Source: CAVZVZ01 sp963778895 (GTDB lineage Bacteria > Actinomycetota > Acidimicrobiia > Acidimicrobiales > Acidimicrobilacustridaceae). From it: a stretch of DNA of 64,000 nt. The position numbers were made by a program, and so were the translations under genes. Shown here in pieces: positions 47,096 to 56,544 of the stretch (position 1 is the stretch's first letter; every line of letters starts with the position of its first letter). The stretch spans positions 124,001-188,000 of the forward strand of contig CAVZVZ010000002.1 in assembly GCA_963778895.1 (NCBI GenBank), read 5' to 3'. Below the pieces are notes generated by a model. That model made no database searches and was not told the origin of the DNA. It saw only the letters and a list, made by a program, of their open reading frames with translations.

Positions 47096-47121
47096 GAAGG
47101 TCGAGCGTACGCTGGGGCCTC

Positions 47122-47586
47122 GTGACGGAGCAGCAACAGCCGAGTGGCGCGGCACCTGCCGGTTGGTACCCGGATCCGAACGGTCAGATGCGTTGGTGGG
47201 ACGGGCAGCAGTGGGGCCAGGTCGCGGCGGCGAGCACAGCGGCCGCAGGAACCAGCATGGATCCGAAGACGATGGCCGTGTTGGCCGAGGTGTTGGGCAT
47301 CTTCACCGGTTTCGTCGGACCCCTGATCATCTACATCGTGAACGGTGAGAAGGATCCATTCGTGCGGCATCACGCCGCAGAGTCACTCAACTTCCACATC
47401 ACGCTGTTCATCGGCTACATGATTTCGTTCGTCTTGATGATCGTGCTCGTCGGATTCGTCACGTTCTTCGTCATCTGGATAGTCGGCTTGATCTTCATGA
47501 TCCAGGCGTCGATGGCTGCGAGCCGAGGCGAGTGGTACCGCTACCCGATCAACATCCGCTTCGTGTCGGGAGCGGTCGGCGGTTAG
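47122..47586 (+). CDS. DUF2510/DUF4870 membrane protein
   Basis: This 154-residue protein has an N-terminal DUF2510 motif (PAGWYPDPNGQMRWWDGQQW) followed by three membrane helices of the DUF4870 type (LGIFTGFVGPLIIYIV, FITLF-like segment with NFHITLFIGYMISFVLMIVL, then FVIWIVGLIFMIQASMAA). The loop VRHHAAESLNFH is the family hallmark. It starts from a GTG at 47122. The function of the family is unknown. It lies between an APH-like gene (divergent) and a PaaK-like gene (convergent). Confidence 0.83.
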   Translation: MTEQQQPSGAAPAGWYPDPNGQMRWWDGQQWGQVAAASTAAAGTSMDPKTMAVLAEVLGIFTGFVGPLIIYIVNGEKDPFVRHHAAESLNFHITLFIGYMISFVLMIVLVGFVTFFVIWIVGLIFMIQASMAASRGEWYRYPINIRFVSGAVGG

Positions 47587-47596
47587 CCGCTAGTCC

Positions 47597-48910
47597 TCAG
47601 GCGTCGACGAGTCGGACGGCCTTGTAGCCGCTCCGATCCAGTGACTCGCGGTCCACGATCTCGACGTCGGCGTCGATGCCGACGCGTTGCTTGATGGCGT
47701 CGATGCACCGACCGCGTGCCAGATCGGTGTCGCCCTCGAGCAGCTCGACCCGAAGCCGGAGCGGAGCTTCGCTGTCGGTGGGCTTGACCACCACGTACTC
47801 GAGCGTTGGTTGGTTGACTTCGACGACGGTGCGCAACGCGTTCTCGACTTCGCCGACCTGGAAGTACTTGCCCTGACAGTCGAGGAAGTCCTTGAACCGC
47901 CCGCCCCACCAGCCCCGGATGGTCGTCTCGCCACAGGCGCAGGGCTCACGGACGAGGGTGATTGCTTCTTCGAGGTCGTAGCGCAGCAGGCCGTTGTCGC
48001 GGTCGAGGGTGGTCACGACGAGGTTTCCCCACTCACCGTCCGGGACGTCGCGACCGGTCTTCGGGTCGAGCGCCTGCACGATCGCCCAGTCCTCGTGGAT
48101 GTGTCCGCCCGGGTCCACGCCGCAGGGCCCGGCGGCGTAGGCGTAGCACTCGAGACCCGCCGTCATCATCGGCAGGCCGCGGTCGCTGAACCCCTTGAGC
48201 TGGAACCCCGGCAGCCCGACGTCCTTGCCGAGGTCGAGACCCATCTTCGCCGCGACTTCCTGAAAGCGACCGAGGTTGAACGCCACCATCGACACATCGG
48301 GTGTGAGGCGCTGCCACATCTTGATGGCTTGTTCCGCGAGCTCGTCGGTGTCGGGCGGAGCAACCCACACGTTGAGTGCGCCGAAGTACTCGAGGCTGCC
48401 CGACAACATCGCACCGCCGCCGTAGAGGTACGCGGGATGTGCGTGCGTGACGACCTGGCCCGGTCGCCAGCCGTTGCGCCACCAGACCCGTGCGGCCGAC
48501 TCGTACTCGAGCCAGATGTCCTTGCGCGTGAACAGCGCGATCGTGGGTGTGCCGGTGGTTCCGGTCGATGTGCCGAGGCGAACGCATTCGCGCCGATCGG
48601 TGAAGCGGTAGTCCCCGAACGGCGGTTGCGAGGCCTCGGAGTCGCGCAGCTCTTGTTTGATCGTGGTCGGAATGGAGTTGATGTCGTCCAACGAAGCGAT
48701 GTCTTCGGCGCGCTCGACACCGGCTTCGCGCAGCTTGCGTTCGAACAACGGCACCGGGTTCTTCAGCACGCGATCGACGAGCTCTTGCAGTCGGCTCAGC
48801 TGCAGATCGGCGAGCTGGTCCCGGGGCATGGTCTGGATCTCAGGGTCCCAGAACTTCTGCTCCGGGTCGCGGGCGACGGGTCCGAGGGTGCCGGGCTGGT
48901 AGGTCGGCAT
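47597..48910 (-). CDS. phenylacetate-CoA ligase-like (PaaK family) AMP-forming ligase
   Basis: This intact 437-residue protein has the PaaK-type ATP loop TSTGTTGTPTIALFTR, where Lys is absent as in that subfamily. It also has SFDR-like FSDRGLPMMTAGLECYAYAA, DRDNGLLRYDLEEAITLV, CACGETTIRGWWGGRFKDFL and a C-terminal ALRTVVEVNQPTLEYVVV domain. It activates an aryl or related acid to CoA. A CAGGAG box lies 7 bases before the ATG. It is divergent from an FGGY kinase across operator site 10. An aromatic substrate is possible, but no ring-opening genes are present here. Confidence 0.87.
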   Translation of the reverse strand: MPTYQPGTLGPVARDPEQKFWDPEIQTMPRDQLADLQLSRLQELVDRVLKNPVPLFERKLREAGVERAEDIASLDDINSIPTTIKQELRDSEASQPPFGDYRFTDRRECVRLGTSTGTTGTPTIALFTRKDIWLEYESAARVWWRNGWRPGQVVTHAHPAYLYGGGAMLSGSLEYFGALNVWVAPPDTDELAEQAIKMWQRLTPDVSMVAFNLGRFQEVAAKMGLDLGKDVGLPGFQLKGFSDRGLPMMTAGLECYAYAAGPCGVDPGGHIHEDWAIVQALDPKTGRDVPDGEWGNLVVTTLDRDNGLLRYDLEEAITLVREPCACGETTIRGWWGGRFKDFLDCQGKYFQVGEVENALRTVVEVNQPTLEYVVVKPTDSEAPLRLRVELLEGDTDLARGRCIDAIKQRVGIDADVEIVDRESLDRSGYKAVRLVDA

Positions 48911-48960
48911 CGTTACTCCTGGTCAGAGGGCCTACGCTTCCGCAGCGTAACGGTCGAACC

Positions 48961-48974
48961 TGACACGTGCGTCA
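48961..48974. promoter_or_regulatory. TGAC-N6-GTCA palindromic operator, site 10
   Basis: The core TGACACGTGCGTCA is preceded by ACC. It lies between the divergent starts of the PaaK-like ligase (48910) and the FGGY kinase (48995), 50 and 20 bases away. Confidence 0.77.
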
Positions 48975-48994
48975 GATCGGGGGGATGGGTCGGC

Positions 48995-50338
48995 ATGAAC
49001 GAGGGCCGAGACGGCATCACGGTGGGCATCGACATCGGCACCACATCGGTGAAGGCGCTCGCCGTCGACGGCGACGGCACCGTGCTGGCGCGGGCGCGTG
49101 TGCCGCATGCGGTCGAGAGTCCGGCCGCCGATCTGTTCCAACACGACGCGAACAAGGCCTGGCGACGGAACGTTCGCACCGCGTTTCGACGGGTGAGCGA
49201 GGGTCTTCACATCAAAGGGGTCAACGTGGCGGCGATGGTTCCGTCGTTGTGTGCGGTCGACCGCCGCGGCCGGCCCATCACGCCAGGACTGCTGTACGGC
49301 GACGCGCGCGGCGGTGCGGTGTCGGGCAAGACGCCGGCCGAGAGTGGCGAGGTCGTGTCCTTCCTTCATTGGTGCGCGCAGCAGGCACCGGACGCGGCGG
49401 GCTTCTGGCCCGCCCAGGCCGTCGCGAACTACGCGCTCACCGGGATCGGTGCACTCGATTCGGTCACGGCTGTCACCACACACCCGTTGTTCGATTACAC
49501 GGCGTGGGACGAGAAGATCACCACCGATGCGGGGGCGACTGTGGCCCAGCTCCCGCGCATCGTTTCCGGCAACGATTCCGTGGCGACCATCGATGGCATG
49601 GTCGTGGGCGGGGGCACGGTCGACGCGCTCGCCGAGCAGCTCGTGGCTGGAGCCAACGAGGACGGCGACGTCCTCGTGATCCTCGGGACGACGCTGATCA
49701 CCTGGGGAGTGATCCCCGAGTGGCGCGAGGTACCTGGGTTGTGGACCATCCCGCACACCGCGCCCGGCAAGATCCTGATCGGCGGAGCGAGCAACGCCGG
49801 CGGGCTGTTCCTGAACTGGGCCCTCGACTTGGTGGGCCGAGCCAAAGGCCGGCCCGACGATCCCACCGCGATCCCGGTCTGGCTGCCGTACGTGCGCGGC
49901 GAACGCACGCCGTTGCACAACACCTCCCTACGGGCGTCGTTGCACGATCTGAATCTGACGCACGGTCCGGCCGCGGCGCGACGGGCTGCCTACGAGGCTT
50001 CCGCGTTCGTTGCTCGCCGCCACATCGAGCTCGGCGGGGTGCCGGCGCGGCGGATCGTGGCAACGGGCGGTGGTACGCGCGTCGAGGCGTGGGTGCAGGC
50101 ACTGGCGGATTGCACCGGATTGCCGGTCGATGTCGTCGCGGTGCCCGAAGGCGGCGCGCTCGGTGCCGCGTTCATGGCGCGCGTCGTTGCGGGCCTCGAG
50201 CAATCGACGGCCGACGCGACCCGGTGGGTGCGCACCGACCGACGCGTCGAGCCCGACGACGCATGGGCAGCCGCAGCAAACGACCGTTATCAGCGCTTCG
50301 TCGAGCTGACCGAAGCCGCGGTCCGCGAGTCCGGATAG
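48995..50338 (+). CDS. FGGY-family carbohydrate kinase
   Basis: This intact 447-residue sugar-kinase-fold protein has the N-terminal phosphate loop VGIDIGTTSVKALAVD, DGDVLVILGTTLITWGV, LIGGASNAGGLFLNWALD, WLPYVRGERTPLHN and the ATP-site phrase IVATGGGTRVEAWVQALADC. The FGGY family phosphorylates xylulose, gluconate, glycerol and similar polyols. The last phrases resemble xylulokinases most. The ATG at 48995 is chosen because the long upstream frame is antisense to the PaaK-like gene. Its promoter holds operator site 10, so a polyol kinase is controlled together with acyl-CoA genes. Confidence 0.87.
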   Translation: MNEGRDGITVGIDIGTTSVKALAVDGDGTVLARARVPHAVESPAADLFQHDANKAWRRNVRTAFRRVSEGLHIKGVNVAAMVPSLCAVDRRGRPITPGLLYGDARGGAVSGKTPAESGEVVSFLHWCAQQAPDAAGFWPAQAVANYALTGIGALDSVTAVTTHPLFDYTAWDEKITTDAGATVAQLPRIVSGNDSVATIDGMVVGGGTVDALAEQLVAGANEDGDVLVILGTTLITWGVIPEWREVPGLWTIPHTAPGKILIGGASNAGGLFLNWALDLVGRAKGRPDDPTAIPVWLPYVRGERTPLHNTSLRASLHDLNLTHGPAAARRAAYEASAFVARRHIELGGVPARRIVATGGGTRVEAWVQALADCTGLPVDVVAVPEGGALGAAFMARVVAGLEQSTADATRWVRTDRRVEPDDAWAAAANDRYQRFVELTEAAVRESG

Positions 50339-50356
50339 GCCAGTCAGCGTCGGCGG

Positions 50357-51258
50357 TCACCCGCCGGCGTGGAACGACGCGAGTATCTCGGCCAGCTCGA
50401 GCGGGCGGTCGCCCTGGACGCTGTGGCCTGCCTCTTCGACCACGAGGATCCGGGCGCGGGGCTGCCGGCGGCGCAGTTCGGCGACGTCATCGTCGTCGAC
50501 CACACCTGAGAGACCCCCCTGTACGAGCAGGAGAGGGGCCTCCAGCGCATCGATCGCATCCCAGAGGTTCGCGAAGCGGGTCTCGAGATCGTCGACGCGC
50601 TCACCGATCGGCAAGTCGTAGCGCCACGACCATGTCCCGTCGTCGCGCTCCATGGCGTTGTGGAGCACACCGCGCCGCAATGACGAGCGCGATCGGGTGG
50701 GGTTGTAGGCCATCGTGCGTTCGAGGATCTCGTCGAAGCTGGCGAAGGTCTCTGGGCCGCTGATGAACGACAGGATGGGCTCGGCCTTCTCCTGATTGAC
50801 GCCGGGAGTGATGTCGACGAGCACGAGGCGGTCGGCGACGGTCGGTGTCTCGGCTATGACGGACAGCGCGGTGAGCCCGCCGAGCGACATGCCGATGAGC
50901 GTGCTCGCCTTCGGGGCCAGCTGATCGATCGCATAGGTCACATCGCCCGCTAGTTGCTGCGGACGATAGGCCTTGTCGTCCCGCCACGCGGAGTGCCCGT
51001 GGCCCGGCAGGTCGATGGCGACGAGCGGCTTGTCCAAGGCCAACGCCACCGTGTCCCATGTGTGCGCATTCTGTGCCCCCCCATGCAGGAACACGAACTC
51101 CGGCTCGGCGTCGCCCCATACGCAGCGCGCTCACCACATTTCCGGAGGGGGCGTCGAGCGTGACGCGTTCGACGACCGGGGGCTGCGCGGCGTCGAACGC
51201 CAGACCCGACCTCCTCGGCGTTCTCGTGCAGCAGTGCGAACTCGTCGTACGCCGACAT
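50357..51258 (-). CDS. alpha/beta hydrolase, copy 2 (frameshifted)
   Basis: The body has VFLHGGAQNAHTWDTVALAL, AIDLPGHGHSAW, the nucleophile elbow GMSLGG and the final histidine in EEAGHSVQGDRPLE. The true N-terminus is MSAYDEFALLHENAEE at 51258; frame changes near 51205 and 51105 connect it to the body. About 299 residues. It is a paralogue of the hydrolase at 40956 with the same order of motifs. It is divergent from a P450 across operator site 11. Ester, lactone or C-C bond hydrolysis is likely. Confidence 0.84.
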
Positions 51259-51270
51259 GGCCGTACACTA

Positions 51271-51284
51271 TGACGTCAGCGTCA
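51271..51284. promoter_or_regulatory. TGAC-N6-GTCA palindromic operator, site 11
   Basis: The core TGACGTCAGCGTCA is followed by GGT. It lies between the divergent starts of the hydrolase (51258) and the P450 (51339), 12 bases from the first. Confidence 0.77.
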
Positions 51285-51338
51285 GGTCCGCCTCGGGGCG
51301 GAACGAGCACCACGACGCTCGATGTTCAGGGGGCTTGT

Positions 51339-52581
51339 GTGGCAGATCGACGGCGAGCGGCCGATGACATCGGTGACCTGACCGAGATCGACGATGTGTT
51401 CGACGAACAGGTCAGGGTCTCGGTCACCGGCGGGGGAGATGTGCGCGATCCGTATCCCGGTTTCGCGGCACGTCGCCGCGAAGGCGCCGTCGGCCAAAGC
51501 GTGATGCAGACCACCGACGATCCTTTCGACGTCTTCGATGTGTGGAGCTACAACGAGGTCGACCAGGTCTTTCGCGACAACGAGACCTTCTCGTCCGGTG
51601 CCATCCGTGAGCTCATGGAGCTCGTCATGGGTCCGTACGTGCTGGTCGGTATGGACGAGCCGGAGCACAAGCGTCATCGCAGCCTGGTGAGCCAGGCGTT
51701 CCGCCAGAAGGCGCTGCTCGAGTGGGAGACCGACTTCGTCGACGTGGTCGTCGAGCGTTTGATCGACCGGTTCGACGGGCGAGGTCACGCCGACCTGGTG
51801 CGCGAGTTCACCTTCCGCTTCCCGGTGATGGTGATCGCCGGCATCCTGGGTATCCCGGCCCGGGACACCGCCGAGTTCCACCAGTACGCGACCGCCATCG
51901 TCAACGTCGCCGCCGATCCCGAGGCCGGGTTCGCGGCGTCGGACGCGATGCGGACCTACCTCTCGACGATCGTCGAGCAGCGACGCGCCGATCCTCAGGA
52001 CGATGTGATCTCCGATCTCGTCCAGGCCGAGCTCGACGGCGAACGGCTCGGTGACGAGGAGATCTACTCGTTCTTGCGGCTTGCTCCTGCCGGCGGGTGC
52101 CGAGACGACCTATCGCGCCACGGGCAACTTCCTCTTCGGGCTGTTGAACGATCGCGATCAGTGGGAGACGCTTGCGCGACGATCGCTCGCTGATGCCGCA
52201 GGCCATCGAGGAAGCCGATTCGTTGGGAGTCACCGCTTGACGCTCACGTCACGCGCCGCGACGCGCGACGTCGAGTTGGCCGGGGTCGAGATCGCCGCCG
52301 GTTCGCACGTCGTCGCGCACGTCGGCTCGGCCAACCGTGACGAGACGCGATGGGAACGCGCCGACGAGTTCGACATCCTTCGCGAGCAGAAGCCGCACAT
52401 CTCGTTCGCGGCCGGCCCGCACATGTGCCTCGGCATGCACCTGGCCCGTATGGAGATGCGGTCCGCCGTCAACGCACTACTCGACCGGATGCCCGACATG
52501 CGTCTCGATCCCGAAGCCGAGGACGTGCACATCCACGGTGAGGTCTTCCGCTCGCCTCCCGAACTCCCGGTGCTCTTCTAG
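51339..52581 (+). CDS. cytochrome P450 (multiple frameshifts)
   Basis: The heme signature FAAGPHMCLGMHLAR is intact. The K-helix Glu-x-x-Arg (EAIRWESPLDA) is recovered when one extra C near 52208 is removed, and the I-helix oxygen-activating phrase is LLPAGAETTYRAT. The N-terminal half reads YPGFAARRREGAVGQSVM and LVGMDEPEHKRHRSLVSQAF. At least three indels (near 52082, 52175 and 52208). About 413 residues, typical of soluble bacterial P450s. The GTG at 51339 has an AGGGGG box upstream. A P450 would hydroxylate the substrate at the start of side-chain oxidation; the ferredoxin gene at 53769 probably supplies electrons. I do not assign a CYP family. Confidence 0.86.
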
Positions 52582-52602
52582 CCCTACCACTCACCCAACT
52601 TG

Positions 52603-53679
52603 CTACAGGCGGTAGAAGCGGGCGGCGTTGTCGCCGAGCAGCTGGGCGGTGGCGGCGGTCCGAGAGGAGCGGCCATCTCGCGGCACTCCTCGACGGTGCC
52701 CGGGAAATCGCTGTCCCAGTGCGGATAGTCCGACGCGTACAGCCACGGGTTCAGGCCCGAGCTGCTCGACGCAGACTTCGAGCAACGGTTCTTCGGCTTC
52801 GAACGAGAAGAAGATCTGGTCGCGTTCGATCAGCTCACGCGGGTTGCTGGTCATGCTCGGCAGCATCTCGCCCCGCTTCTCGCGGTGCTCGTGCATGCGA
52901 TGGAGGAAGTACGGCACCCATCCGATGCCCGGACTCCATGAACCCGACGCGCAGCGTCGGGAAGCGATCGAGCACGCCGCCCATGGCCAGCGCGGTGAGG
53001 GCGACCATCTGATCGACCGGGAACGACAACGTGTGGACCTGCGCGTAGTTCGAGAAGCGGCCGGCCGCAGGTAGCGGCACGTTCATCCCCGGTGCGCCGA
53101 GTGCACGGCCAGCGCGACATCGGCATCCGACGGCGGCCTCGAAGAAGGGCAACAGCGCGGATCGTCGAGGTTGCGGGTCTCGTCGAGCACGGGTGGGATC
53201 GTCACCGCGACCGCGCCCTTCGCAACCGACCGTTGGAGCTCGTCGATCGCATTGTCGAGGTGTTGCAGCGGGACGACCGCAACGGCCTTCAGGCGATCGG
53301 GGGCGTGGCCGCACACCTTGTCGATCAGCCAGTCGTTGTACGTCTGGGCGAAGTCGAGCGCGAATGCCGGGTCGGTGTAGGTCGAGACACCGATCGACAG
53401 CCCGCCGAACAGGACCTGTACGTCGATGCCCTCGCCGTCCATGTCGCGTAGGCGCTGATCGAGGTCGGCGGCCCCGGCTTCGCACGCCGCGGCCAGGGCC
53501 GAATCGATGGGCACGCCGCACCCCGGACCCTCTTGGGCGGGGTAGAGCCTGCCCTCGATCTCGGCGACCCACTGGCCGCCGGATTGCCCGGCCGAGAGCC
53601 AGCCCGGGTGGCGCGAAGCCAGCTCCTTCCAGCTCAGCACGTCCTCGTTGACGTGGGCATCGGCGTCGATGACGGTCAC
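52603..53679 (-). CDS. amidohydrolase-2 family metal-dependent hydrolase, copy 3 (multiple frameshifts)
   Basis: It begins MTVIDADAHVNEDVLSW with the metal-binding Asp-x-His, then DGEGIDVQVLFGGLSIGVST and FAQTYNDWLIDKVCGHAPDR. After frame changes it continues FPTLRVGFMESG, GWVPYFLHRMHEHREKRGEM and, by hand translation across another indel, a YASDYPHWDSDFPG active-site phrase before AQLLGDNAARFYRL. Breaks lie near 53150, 53100, 52935, 52760 and 52670. About 355 residues. It is the third member of this family here and is divergent from the ferredoxin operon across operator site 12. Confidence 0.8.
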
Positions 53680-53728
53680 GATGCGGCCCCCCTCTGTGCT
53701 GGTGACAGCCCAGTACGACGGGCTTGTC

Positions 53729-53742
53729 TGACATGCTTGTCA
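53729..53742. promoter_or_regulatory. TGAC-N6-GTCA palindromic operator, site 12
   Basis: The core is TGACATGCTTGTCA, arms TGACA/TGTCA. It lies between the divergent starts of the third amidohydrolase (53679) and the ferredoxin (53769), 49 and 26 bases away. It rules out the more upstream ferredoxin start at 53724, which would put the operator inside the gene. Confidence 0.77.
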
Positions 53743-53768
53743 TGTTTCTGGCACGGAGGATAGACCTG

Positions 53769-53966
53769 GTGCGCATCACCATCGACCGGGAGCTATGCAT
53801 GGGTTCGGGCAACTGCTCCTTCTGGGCGCCGAACACGTTCGACGTCGACGACGACATGAAGGTGATCGTGATCGACCCCGACGGCGACAGCGCCGACAAG
53901 GTGCGTAACGCGGTCGAGGCCTGTCCGACGCATGCCCTGGCGCTGGTCGACGAGGCGGCGTCATGA
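53769..53966 (+). CDS. 3Fe-4S ferredoxin, P450-type
   Basis: This 65-residue ferredoxin has three cluster cysteines: Cys10, Cys16 (CMGSGNC) and Cys52 followed by proline (ACPTHA). That is the pattern of single 3Fe-4S ferredoxins that feed actinobacterial P450s. The GTG at 53769 has a GGAGG box 9 bases upstream, and the protein then begins VRITIDRELC as expected. Its TGA overlaps the start of the fused dehydrogenase (ATGA). It is most likely the donor for the P450 at 51339. Confidence 0.9.
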   Translation: MRITIDRELCMGSGNCSFWAPNTFDVDDDMKVIVIDPDGDSADKVRNAVEACPTHALALVDEAAS

Positions 53967-56138
53967 CGATCGGCATCAGCGACGAGCACCTCGCGCTGCA
54001 CGAATCCGCCCGGCGGTGGGTCGACACGCACGCCGACATCTCGGTGGCACGGCGCCACGATGGAGACCGCCGACGACGCCTTGCCCCCGTTCTGGGACGA
54101 CCTCGTCAAGATGGGTTGGCTCGGCCTGCATCTGCCGGAGCAGTTCGGCGGCGAGGGCTACGGGATACCGGAGCTCGCGGTCGTGCTCGAGGAGCTGGGT
54201 CGGACGTGTGCGCCCGGCCCGTTCCTGCCGACGGTGATGGCGTCGGCCGTCATCGATGCCATCGGGAGCGACGAGCAGAAGGCGCGTTGGCTTCCGGGCC
54301 TGGCCGATGGGTCGACGACGGGCGCCGTCGCGCTGGGCGGGGGTCTGCAGTGCGAGAACCGGGGCGACGAGATCGAGGTCATGGGCGAGCTGCGTCCGGT
54401 GCTCGGAGCCGTGGGCGCGACCGTTGTCGTAGTGCCGCTGGAGACGAGCGTCGGGTGCGATGTGGGCGGTGCTCGACGGCCCGCAGTTCGTCGCCACGCC
54501 GCTGCCCGGCGTCGACAGCACACGCGATGTGGCGGCCGTCGCGGTCGACCGGCAACCGATCGCGCTCGATCGGCAGTTGGCCGTCGACGGCCACTCGGGC
54601 AATCACATGCGGTCGCTGGCGGCGTCCCTGATCGCCGCCGAGTGTGTCGGCGGCGCGGCGTGGTGTGTCGAGACCGCATCCGAGTACGCCAAGGTGCGCG
54701 TGCAGTTCGGTCGGCCGATCGGACAGTTCCAGGCGGTGAAGCACCGCTGTGCCGACATGCTGCTGCGGCTCGAGCTCGCCGCGCGCCGCGCCTGGGATGC
54801 GGCTCGCGCGGCGGCGACACCGATGAGCAGCATCTGGCCCAATGCGTCGCGGCCACGATTGCCGGCGAAGCCTTCTTCGACGACGCCAAGGACTGCATCC
54901 AGGTGCTCGGCGGAATCGGTTACACGTGGGAGCACGACGCGCACCTCTACCTGAAGCGCGCGCTTGCGCTGCATCAGCTGCTCGACACCCATCCCGCGTT
55001 CAATCAACGCATCGTCGACCTGGCGTTGGGGGGCACCCGTCGAACCTTCAGCGTCGAGCTCCCCGACGAAGCCGAGACCTATCGAGCCGAGGTGCGCGCC
55101 TTCCTCGAGGATCTCCGTACGCGTGACAAGGCCGAATGGAACGCGCGCATCGCCGAGTCGGGTTATCAGGTGCCGTACTGGCCCGCGCCCTGGGGACGCG
55201 AGGCGGGTGCCGTCGAGCAAGTGGTGATCGATCAGGAGTTCACCGCGGCGCGCGTGCGCCGACCGCATCTGCAGGTAGGGGCCTGGGTGTTGCCCACCCT
55301 GATCGCACACGGCAACGCGGAGCAGCAGGAGCGTTGGATCGGGCCGACGATGCGCGGCGAGATCATGTGGTGCCAGCTCTTCAGCGAGCCCGGCGCCGGT
55401 TCGGACCTGGCCTCGCTCACGACACGAGCCGAGCGGGTCGACGGCGGCTGGTCGCTCACCGGCCAGAAGGTCTGGACCACGATGGCGCACATCGCGGACT
55501 GGGGTATCTGCCTCGCCCGCACGAGCCGAACGCGCCGAAGCACAACGGCATCACGTGCTTCATCGTCGACATGAAGAGCGCCGGGCATCGACATCCGGCC
55601 CCTCAAGGAACTGACCGGTGCCGAGATGTTCAACGAGGTGTTCTTCGACGGCGCCTTCGTGCCGGACGCCTGCGTCGTCGGTGAGGTCAACCACGGTTGG
55701 GAAGCCGGGCGCACGACGCTGGCCAACGAGCGGGTGTCGATGGGGAGCGGCTCGAGCTTCGGGCCGGGGATCGAGTCGATCCTCGAGCTGGCCAATCGCC
55801 GACGTCGCTATGAGCTCGACACCGAGCTCGGCCCGCTGCTCGCCGAGGCCCACGCCATCGCCGTCATGGCGTTGCGTACGACCCTCCGAGCACTCGCCGG
55901 CGCGAAGCCGGGTCCAGAGGCCAGCGTTCGCAAGCTCATCGGTGTCGAACACGAGCAACGGGTGCAGGAGGTCGGTCTCGATCTGCTCGGTCCGGAGGCG
56001 GCCGTCGACGACGGCGAGGCCCAAGCGTGGATCGGCGGCTTCCTCGGCAATCGCGCCTTGTCGATCGCGGGAGGCACGAGCGATGTGCAACGGAACATCA
56101 TCGCGGAGCGCCTCCTCGGCCTCCCGAAGGATCCGTGA
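53963..56138 (+). CDS. FadE34-like fused tandem acyl-CoA dehydrogenase (multiple frameshifts)
   Basis: Two dehydrogenase units lie in one gene of about 725 residues. The N-half resembles the short type (MGWLGLHLPEQFGGEGYGIP, EYAKVRVQFGRPIGQFQAVK, GGIGYTWEHDAHLYLKRA). After a linker (TRRTFSVELPDEAETYRAEV) the C-half resembles the long type (LIAHGNAEQQERWIGPTMRG, WCQLFSEPGAGSDLASLTT, GGTSDVQRNIIAERLLGLP). Frame continuity across the linker shows a genuine fusion. Mycobacterial FadE34/ChsE3 has the same build and acts on sterol side-chain CoA esters. Indels fall near 54058, 54450, 54820, 55515 and 55590. It is coupled to the ferredoxin upstream. Confidence 0.87.
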
Positions 56139-56175
56139 AAGGTATCATGAGAGCACGGATTAGGGTGACCGCTCG

Positions 56176-56544
56176 ATGAGTGAGCAGGACTGGACGTTCT
56201 CCTACGAGGGACCGCTGCACGAGACGTTCCCCGCGTTGCACGAGGCCCAGAGCGTGTGGTTGGGGCAGATCGACAGTCTGCAAGCGCTCGACCGCAAGAC
56301 CCACGAGCTCGTGCGCATGGTCTGCATGGTGATCGCTCGCAACGGTGCCGGCGTCGTGCGCCACGCCCGATTGGCGACCGAGGTCGGTGCCGACTGGTCC
56401 GAGATCGTCGCCGCGATCGCGCTCACGCAACCGGGCTTCGGGATTCTCCCGGCTGCACAGTCGTTACCTCACGCGCGGAACGGCTTCGAAGAAGGCGTGC
56501 GTCTCGTCGAGGCCGAGCTCGAAGATGACGGGGACGATGGCTGA
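56176..56544 (+). CDS. carboxymuconolactone decarboxylase-like (AhpD-fold) protein
   Basis: This 122-residue helical protein matches the CMD/AhpD fold: ALDRKTHELVRMVCMVIARN, GVVRHARLATEVGADWSEIV and AIALTQPGFG. The Cys-x-x-Cys redox pair of AhpD is absent (GAGVVRHA occupies that position), so a peroxidase role is unlikely. It lies 37 bases after the fused dehydrogenase in the same direction and overlaps the DUF35 gene. Its role in the operon is unclear. Confidence 0.75.
   Translation: MSEQDWTFSYEGPLHETFPALHEAQSVWLGQIDSLQALDRKTHELVRMVCMVIARNGAGVVRHARLATEVGADWSEIVAAIALTQPGFGILPAAQSLPHARNGFEEGVRLVEAELEDDGDDG

Noticed and set aside
47687..48994. N-terminal extension of about 436 codons in frame with the FGGY kinase
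   Set aside because: It is antisense to the intact PaaK-like gene and crosses operator site 10; the kinase fold begins at VGIDIGTTSVKA just after 48995.
51339..52581. Naming the P450 CYP125 or CYP142
   Set aside because: Context suggests sterol-type oxidation, but the visible motifs are common to many soluble P450s, and the sequence is broken by indels.
56176..56544. AhpD-like peroxidase function for the CMD-fold protein
   Set aside because: The Cys-x-x-Cys redox pair is missing; only the fold is supported.
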